From Dendrophyllia cribrosa (taxonomy: Eukaryota; Cnidaria; Anthozoa; Scleractinia; Dendrophylliidae), in NCBI GenBank assembly GCA_024195265.1, contig JAJLRJ010000009.1, positions 5,871,182 through 5,935,181 on the forward strand: a stretch of DNA of 64,000 bases. The letters run 5' to 3'. A model generated the notes under the pieces. The model ran no database searches. It was not told where the DNA came from and saw only the letters and a program-made list of their open reading frames with translations. Shown here piece by piece: positions 27,501 through 36,500 of the stretch (positions are counted from its first letter, which is position 1; each line of letters begins with the position of its first letter). The translations under genes and the position numbers were made by a program.

Positions 27501-30500
27501 AAAACGCTTTGTAAAGAGCACGAGAAACAAAGCGCAAAGTAAAAGCGAGTGACCCGTGTTTCACGCTCGCTATTTGGCAACGCTTTTTACTGAAAACCAT
27601 GTTCTGCGAAAAATGTTTTTGCCATCGTACTCTGACCATTGCGAACCTAACGAATCAAAATAAAAATCTTGCCGCACACGAATTTGTTGACAAAACGCTC
27701 TGCAAAGAGCGAGAAGAATAGGACATCACGTCTTTTATAGACATTCGACGCACTTAAAATACCTTTAAAGCGATCTAAACACTGTTAAAACGCGATAGTT
27801 TGATAAAAAAAATTTCGACCTTCGAGCCTCTTCAGTCGTGTGCCATATTAAAGTTCTGTAAAGAGCGCGAGTAAAAAAGCGTAACGAACAAGAGAGTAAC
27901 CCGCACATCTCGCTCGCTATTTGGCAAAACTTTTAACTGAAAACCATGTTCTGCGGAAAATGTTTTTGCCATCGCGCTCTAACCATTGCGAATCTAAAGA
28001 TTTAATAAAAAAATAAAGTCTTGCCGCACACGAATTTGTTAACAAAATGCTTTGAAAAGAGCGCGGCCCGCCTTTAATTACAGCACGATTGTTAACTTTA
28101 TCACACCTTGGGATTTACATCACGCATCAAACCGTGTAATTGACAGCAGTTGAACCTGCCAAGAGACTAGAGACTAGAGTATTCCCAAAGCTTATCTGTT
28201 GAGCAAATACAACCGACTGGTTATGTATCTACAAATAATTATGCTGCGCATCAAGAAACTGGGCACTGTAAGTACATGTCGCGAAAGACAATGGCATTCC
28301 GGGCGATGCCTCGCTACTCCATGACTGGCATCACAAAGTGTCTTGGGGAGGTGCACGCTTCTCCATGACTGGCATCACAAAGTGTCCTGAGGGTGCACGC
28401 TACTCCATGACTGGCATCACAAAGTGTCCTGGGCGGGTGCAAACTACTCCATGACTGGCATCACAAAGTGTCCTGGGGAGTGCAGGCTACTCCATGACTG
28501 GCATCACAAAGTGTCCTGGGGGTGTGCACGGTACTCCATGACTGTAATCACAAAGTGTCCTGGGGTGTGCACGCTACTCCATGACTGACATCACAAAGTG
28601 TCCTGGAGGGGTGCACGCTACTCCATTACTGGCATCACAAAGTGTCCTGGGGGTGTGCACGCTACTCCATGACTGCCATCACAAAGTGTCCTGGGGGTGG
28701 TACGCTACTCCATGACTGGCATCACAAAGTGTCCTGGAGGGGTGCACGGTACTCCATGACTGTCATCACAAAGTGTCCTGGGGGTGCACGCTACTCCATG
28801 ACTGGCATCACAAAGTGTCCTGGGGGTGGTACGCTACTCCATGACTGGCATCACAAAGTGTCCTGGAGGGGTGCACGGTACTCCATGACTGTCATCACAA
28901 AGTGTCCTGGGGGTGCACGCTACTCCATGACTGCCATCACAAAGTGTCCTGGGGGTGGTACGCTACTCCATGACTGGCATCACAAAGTGTCCTGGAGGGG
29001 TGCACGGTACTCCATGACTGTCATCACAAAGTGTCCTGGGGGGTGGCACGCTACTCCATGACTGGCATCACAAAGTGTCCTGGGGGGGTGCACGCTACTC
29101 CATGATCATCACAAACTGACCTGGGGGGTGGCACGCTACTCCATGACTGGCATCACAAAGTGTCCTGGAGGGGTGCACGGTACTCCATGACTGTCATCAC
29201 AAAGTGTCCTGGGGGGTGGCACGCTACTCCATGACTGGCATCACAAAGTGTCCTGGGGGGTGCACGCTACTCCATGATTGGCATCACAAACTGTCCTGGG
29301 GGGTGGCACGCTACTCCATGACTGGCATCACAAAGTGTCCTAGGCGTTGCACGCTACTCCATGACTGGCATCACAAAGTGTCATCGTCGAGAATACAGCG
29401 ACATAGCCGGGACCTTCTTATGGTCCAGAGCGCTAAATTTGAAAAGCTTCCCTCTGACAAAAGAGCCAAATTACAAAGAAAATGGGGGAAAATGACGAAA
29501 CAAGGTGTAGGTTTTACTTCATCACAAAAAACTGAGTACTTTGGCGGTAAGGTTCACCCTGGCTTTTTCAGAAGAGGTGTTAAGGAATCATTTAAGACCC
29601 TGTTTATTTCCCTAAGATTTGGACAACTACTATCGAATCGCGTTCTAAAATTCGTTTTTTTCGCTGATTTCAGTATGGAAAAAACACCGCATTGATATTC
29701 AGGATGGTCTTTCTCTTCAAGAAAGGACTTGCTAACTAAGGTTCACCCTGGAAATGATAGCCTGTTGTCTAAACAAAAGATTGATGAAGTTTGGATTTAA
29801 TACGATGCGAGGAAATAGTATCAAAGCGCTATTTTCTAGAAGGTGTTCCGTTAACTAAAAATGGCGCTCCAAAATGTCTTCCTACGAACTCCCACGAGAC
29901 CGGCAAACGGATTCAAATTTGAATAATTATCTCAACACAAACAGTGTTCCCTCAGTCCTAAGACGCGGCGCTTGCTTTTTGCTTGTTCAAGTTAGGATTT
30001 CAAAGAGAAGCCATCATTTATTTTACATTTCTCATTGTCCGGCAAATAGAAAATCCTATATTATTTTTTAAAACCTCAGTTAATGTACTCTAGGTCTGAA
30101 CTACGTTAACCGATCGAGTAAAAGAGCGCGTCTAGATCTGGACTGCAAAACGCTTTGTAAAGAGCTCGAGAAACAAAGCACAACGTACAAGCGAGTGACC
30201 CGTGATTCACGCTCGCTATTTGGCAACGCTTTAAAATGAAAACCATGTTCCGCGGAAAATGTTTTTGTCATCGTACTCTGACCATTGCGAATCTAACTAG
30301 TGAAAATGAAAATCTTGCCGTACACGAATTTGTTGACATAACGCTCTGTAAAGAGCGAGAAGAATAAGACATCACGTCTTTTATAAACATTCGACGCACT
30401 TAAAATAACTTTAAAACGATCTAAACAATGTTAAAACGTGGTAGTTTGATAAAAAATTCCGGTCTTCGAGCCTCTTCAGTCGTCCGCCATATTAAAGTTC

Positions 30501-33500
30501 TGTAAAGAGCGCGAGTAAAAAAGTGTAACGAACAAGCGAGTGACCCGCGCATCGCACTCGCTATTTGGCAACGCTTTTAACCATGTTCTGCGGAAAATGT
30601 TTTTGCCATCGCGCTCTAACCATTGCGAATCTAAAGATTTAATAAAAAAATAAAGTCTTGCCGCAAACGAATTTGTTAACAAAATGCTTTGAAAAGAGCG
30701 CGGCCCGCCTTTAATTACAGCACGATTGTTAACTTTATCACACCTTGGGATTTACATCACGCATCAAACCGTGTAATTGACAGCAGTTGAACCTGCCAAG
30801 AGACTAGAGACTAGAGTATTCCCAAAGCTTAATCTGTTGAGCAAATACAACCGACTGGTTATGTATATGCAAATAATTATGCTGCGCATCAAGAAACTGG
30901 GCACTGTAAGTAAGTACATGTCGCGAAAGACAATGGCATTGCCGTAGTGCCAGCCTTGCATTCAGCTTTATATTTTTACTACCCAATTGTTTTAGGACAC
31001 TTCGCATTACATTCGTCTTTTGTGGAGTCTGCTCTATCTAGTCAATAACATTTGCTATTCTGTCTTCGTTTTAGCGATGAATCGGGAGGTGAAGGTGAAT
31101 ACGTCGCATACATCAGCGAGTGTTAATAAGCTTAATGCAAGGCTGGCACTACGGCAAAGGGCAGATTTGTTAAATGGCCAATATTTCGACTAATAGAACT
31201 AGTATTCCTCAGGGCCAGGACTATACTGAAAGAAAACATTGTAACGGCTCCTAAAATTTGAAAAATACATGGCTAATTCATGACATGTAGACAGCGCACT
31301 TGTAAACATAAGATAAAAATAATATAAAGTGTATGATACAAAACTGAGTTCAGCGTTCGTTCCTAATGCCTTCTGGTGATAAAGTGTTCCCTCTATGAAT
31401 TAAAAAGGCCTCGCGTGCTTTTCGACGGGAAGCATTGATGGTAGGCTGCAGTTCAGGCAGGATGAGTCTCATGTCCGCGGAAGAGTGGCCTGGTAAGTTG
31501 AAATGTGTAGGGACCGCTGCTGTGGAGTTGGCGTGATGTGTGTTGTTTGTCCCTTGTCTGTGTTCTGTGAGGCGTTCACGAATCGTGCGTTTGGTTTCCC
31601 CTATATACTGTTTTTTATTTTTTTTTTACATTCGATCATATATGTGAGTTTACTAGAATTACAGGTTAAATGTTGTTTTATTGGTAGTACAAGACTTAAC
31701 GCCTGCTCGAAATGACAATTCGCTCCGCCATGGTGAAGCACATGTTTCACAAGATTAACTGCTGACAGACATTCGGCGTTCGGCAAATTACCCCTGCCGT
31801 GAAAATGTCGCGGGGACTTGTCTCAGGAACATGTTGCGGCGACACGTCTCCTCGTGTGAACTGACACTATAATAATTGTGCAATACAGTGGAACCCCGCC
31901 ATACGACCACCCCGTTAATACGACCACCCCGTTATTACGACCACTTTTTTGTGGCCCGAACAAAAGCCCACTCATTTTCTTATCTGAAAACCCCGTTAAT
32001 CCGACCACCCCGTTATTACGACCAACGACCACCTTTTGGAGTCCTCAGTCGTTATTTTCTTTATAAAATTACCCCGTTAATACGACCAGTCAAAATGCCT
32101 GGTGAGGCTGCTGAATGAAAACAGACACAATCTGACAAACAATAACATAACGCATTAATATTTTATTGAAGGTTTTTAGGCAAAAGTGTTAGTGGTTAGC
32201 ATGTTCAGTTGATATGACATCCGGCAAATTGCGGTGTTCAGTGAAAAGGATACATGAACAGATACTACAAAAGATCTAAAAGACTTCACTTTGCAGCATT
32301 TCGAGGCTCTCAAAGTTATTTTGCCTTTTTGTTTCTGCTGCCTTCCACTGTGGCTTTTCTCTTCAAGTCCATTTCCTGTTCTTTTCTCACAGATCGGGTA
32401 TTTTGGTTATTTCTGGAGGCAAAGGGCAATATGAAAACTGCAAATGAACTCGCAAAAGTTATTGCTAGTGTGCAAAGTGATTGGCGTTAGCAAAGGCGAA
32501 GCCTGTCGAAGCTCACAGACTTCATGTTTGTAAAACCGTTTGAACATTGTAATAATTGTTAAAGAGTTGTAAGCTGCAATATAGAAAACGGCTGTTCGAG
32601 ACATTTCACTAGAAGCCCTGTCCTTTCATAACAAGGAACTGAAAGAAGTCAGTGTTTTTTCTCATTACTCGCTTTTGTTTACTGTTACATTGTTCAGTTG
32701 CATTGAATTGCGGTTGTAAGGTTGTTAATTAACTGCAAAAGGGTTGATTTATAGCGCAATTAAAGGAATACATGTAGTAGAATGTAGTTTAAAAACATGT
32801 TGCACCATAATTTGACCCTACCCCGTTAATACGACCACCCCGTTAATACGACCAAATTTCCATGGCCCGAAGGTGGTCGTATTAACGGGGTTCCACTGAA
32901 CCAATTTTGGGGACATGTCTCCAAAATTGGTGTTGCACAATTGTTATAGTATCAGTTCACACGATGAGACGTGTCGCTGCAACATGTCCCTGAGACAAGT
33001 CCCCGCGACATTTTCATGTGGTGTGCAAGCGCTATTATTTTTCCCTGCTACATGTCCCCGCTACACTCCCTGTTACATGTCCCTCAGTGTGTACTACACA
33101 AATTTTTGCCGCTGCTACATGTCCCTGCGACATGTCCCTACTACATGACCCCTCGTGTCTGACCGCAAGACTGCCAAAATTTCATTTTGTAAAATATTGA
33201 AAAACAAGTGGAACCATGCAAAAGTACTGCCGACAAGGGAAGGAAATTAATCGAGGGGGCGTTTATTTCACATATTTTTCGCTGCAAGTTGTGTGGGTTC
33301 TTTTTCCAGTGCATATCCTATAACTTGGAGTTTGCTTGTTACTTTACAGAACATGTTTGGACCCGCCTGATGTAGAACCAGATAGATGGGACCCAGTAGA
33401 TATCACCAAATGGAAGGTATGTCGAGACTAGAGCGATTTCAATTAATTGTGGAAGGAATTGAGCGATTGTTTTTGTTCTTCATTTGCATACGGTAATGAG

Positions 33501-36500
33501 GACAGTGGCAAAATTAGCAAATTGTTTTGCACGTGCGTTAAAAAGTTTAATTAGGAGAACAACAATTTTGCACGTGCATTTAAATGGTTAAATTAGCAAA
33601 ACAACAATTTTGCACTTGGAATTAATTTAAAAAATAGCTTAATGAGCAAAACAACAATATTGCACGTGCATTTCATAGTTTAATTAGCAAAACAACAATT
33701 CTGCGTGTTTCAATTGGTAAATTAGCAAAAAAAAATTCGCACGTGCGTTTCAATAGTTTAATTAGCAAAACAATAATTTTGCACGTGCAGTTCAATAGTT
33801 TAATTAGCAAAACAACTATTTTTCACGTGCATTTACAGTCAAACTGGATGTTCTTTTGCGGGCAACTTTGAAAACGTCCGCCGCAACATTGGTATTTTGA
33901 TTGACAGTTTGCTTCGAGCAAATTGTAAGTTGTGCGAGCAAGTTGCAACTTTCGCGAGCAAGTTCCTATTTCAAACTTCTTGTCAGTTGCCGGATTTCTG
34001 AATTGAAAGTACTTGGTTTGGTTACCTTGCAGTATTCCACAAACTCTACGATGTCAGGAGGCGAAACTGTTCGTTGCTTCCAGCCAGGTTTACCGGGAAA
34101 ATACGTCTCGTGTTGTAAAAATTTGTTTACAATATTGGATACAGTTTGCCTTGATGATCCAACAATGCCTGCGATTTGTTCTTGTTTTACACCAGACGAC
34201 CACAAGGCAATTATTCTCTCTCTTTTCTCAACCGAGGTGGCGCGTAACTTCCAACTTGCTCGAAGCAAACTGTCAATGAAAATACCAATGTTGCGGCGGA
34301 AGTTTGCAAAGTTGCCCGCAAAAGAACATCCGGTTTGTTAAATTAGTAAAACAACAATTTTGCACGTGCATTTAAATAGTTTAATTAGCAAAATAACAAT
34401 TTTGCACGTGTTTTGCACTGGCGAATTTTTGTTTTTGACCGTAGTGCGACCAGGCCCTAATAAGCAAAACAACATTTTACACGTGCGCTAAAACCTCTTA
34501 TCAGCATAATAACATCCTGTTACACTTGTTTTACTGTAAAAAAAATCGCCGATCATCGCAGAAATTTTGGACGCGTTCAGAAAAAAGAAACACTTTCGAT
34601 TTCCCGATTCATCCCCGACCATCCCAGATGATCGGGGATGTCTATGATATCGTGTTTTCATAAGTCAGCAAAATCTGAAACGGTCGGGAAACAGCGAAAT
34701 CTCCGATCGTCTGGGATTTTCCCGACATATGACAACCAAGCTTTAGGCTCGGGATGTAGCAATTCATGCAAAAGGGTAACCACTGTCCGTGTTTCACTGC
34801 AGAAGTGTGAAAAAAACAAGCCGAATATATCCCCTGTGGACAATCCACATATGACATGTGAGATCACTGGCCGGCCATGCTGCATGGGAAATGAAGCCAA
34901 ATGCAAAATTGTCAGCAAAGGAGAGTGTGATTTCTATAATGGCACCTATCATGAGAATAACACACTGTGCTCTCAGGTGAGCGGCTAAAAACTTAAGTCC
35001 ATTCAATTAAATCTTTCCAAATACAGCCGAACCCCGTTAATACGGAAACCGAAGGGACCACGAAAACTATCCGTGACGAGGTGTCCGTGTTACGCGGGTT
35101 CACATGGATGACGTAATTTAAGTGTTTTATTGTTTGTGAGGAAAAATACAGTTAATTACCGCATTTAATGCCACCAATGTTTTATTTTTTTTTTATTTTT
35201 TCTTTCTTAGGTGGATTGCCTTAGCAACACTTGTGGAATGTTGGATTTTCATCGCATGGATAAGCCTGACCAAGTGTATCGTCTGTGGATGGCAATATTT
35301 GCCCATGCAGGGTAAACCAATTTTACATTATGACGCATGATAAAGGCTTAACCCTTTAACTCCCGAGTGTGCCAAATATCAAAATTCAAGAAAAATCCCA
35401 AATTTCATTTTGTAAAATATTGAAAAACAAATGGTACCATGCAAAAGTACTGCCGAAGAGGTTTCATTTGAATGGTCACGCCATAGGATTTCGTCCACAG
35501 ACTCAAAAGTTAGAACCACACTACATGTCTTCATAATTGACTCTGAGAGCGAAAGGGTTAAAGAGAATATAGTACAAGTTCTGGTAAACCATCACTCTAG
35601 CCTGTTTCAGGCGTTTAGATTGTGAGGAGCAGCGAAAAGCGGCGCGCGGCGCTAGGGTGGCGCGAGGGAAGCCGCGAGGGAAGCCGCGAGGGAAGCCGCG
35701 AGGGAAGCCCGATTTTTCTTTCGCGCGCCACAAACTTAACGCCTGGAACAGGCTACCATCACTCAAAATCCCAGGACAGTAGTTGCTTGGGAGAGATGAT
35801 CGCTTACAGGAGATCGTGTCGTAGATCGGTGTGATGCAGTTATCTCGTTAACGTTTCAAGCAATCCAAAATTGTCTCATTTAGTTTATATCGGTAGGTTG
35901 ATGTTAGGTGATGTTGTGTGAATTTTTTTTGTTTTATATTTAGAGAAGTATTTGAGCGAAAAAAAAAATAATAAAGCGGGGGTGGGGGGGGGGGGGGGGG
36001 GGGGAATATTAGCCGACGTGTAGCCGTACCAACCCTCGTTGAAAAAACGGGAGGGAGGGATTTTGCTAGTAGTATATGTGAAATTTAATGAAGTTTAAAA
36101 AGAAATAAAAAAGCGTTTTAAATTAGAGTTTGAAGTTACTAATTAGTAGATGACCATCAAAACAGTCCGCCATCAATCTAGATTGGGGAGAAATGCTCCT
36201 GGTTACTTCATGCTATAGAAATAATTTTATTATATAAACTTCGGTGAAATACATCAATTTTATTTTGACTGTGAAGAGTGATGGTACCGTTATCTTCATG
36301 TTAACTATCATGTTGGCCTTATTAAATGTCAAAAGGTGTTGACAGTCGACACATCTTCGGATCTTCCTCGGAAATCTTCGGAAAATAATCGGAAACGTTC
36401 GTACAACCTTCGAACCATAGTATTCGAGAGTTGTTTTTGGAAATCTTCGAAAAATCTTCGGAAAATTGCTTATAACTTCGTTTTTACTGTCGTTTTAATT

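Larger units (their letters stand above)
33530..34500 (+). repeat. AATTAGCAAAACAACAATTTTGCACGTGCA minisatellite, split by a transposon
   Basis: About 7 copies of a 45-55-bp unit at 33530-33838 and about 3 more at 34340-34500. The core is TTAGCAAAACAACAATTTTG then CACGTGCATTT. The array is interrupted by the TIR element 33841-34336. Confidence 0.8.
16477..34976 (+). other. RHBDF1: iRhom TM1 plus lumenal iRhom-homology domain (exons 7-12)
   Basis: Exon 7 (16477-16588) encodes the first membrane span ([20 protein letters not shown]). Exons 8-12 encode the lumenal domain that defines iRhoms. Paired cysteines are visible in [55 protein letters not shown] and TLCSQ, all at positions with cysteines in human iRhoms. 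Two potential N-glycosylation sequons (NGT, NNT) lie near the end of exon 12. The long introns 16589-18742, 20684-22555 and 22630-33349 separate these exons. Confidence 0.85.

Noticed and set aside
28642..29061. 139-codon repetitive open frame (and 29204-29695)
   Set aside because: It is the 42-44-bp minisatellite translated; a unit length near a multiple of three keeps the frame open. No start context, no domain.
33530..33838. CRISPR-like regularly spaced repeats
   Set aside because: Eukaryotic intron, direct AT-rich minisatellite without unique spacers or cas genes.
33901..34341. 146-codon plus-strand frame
   Set aside because: Antisense shadow of the HTH frame inside the 33841-34336 element.
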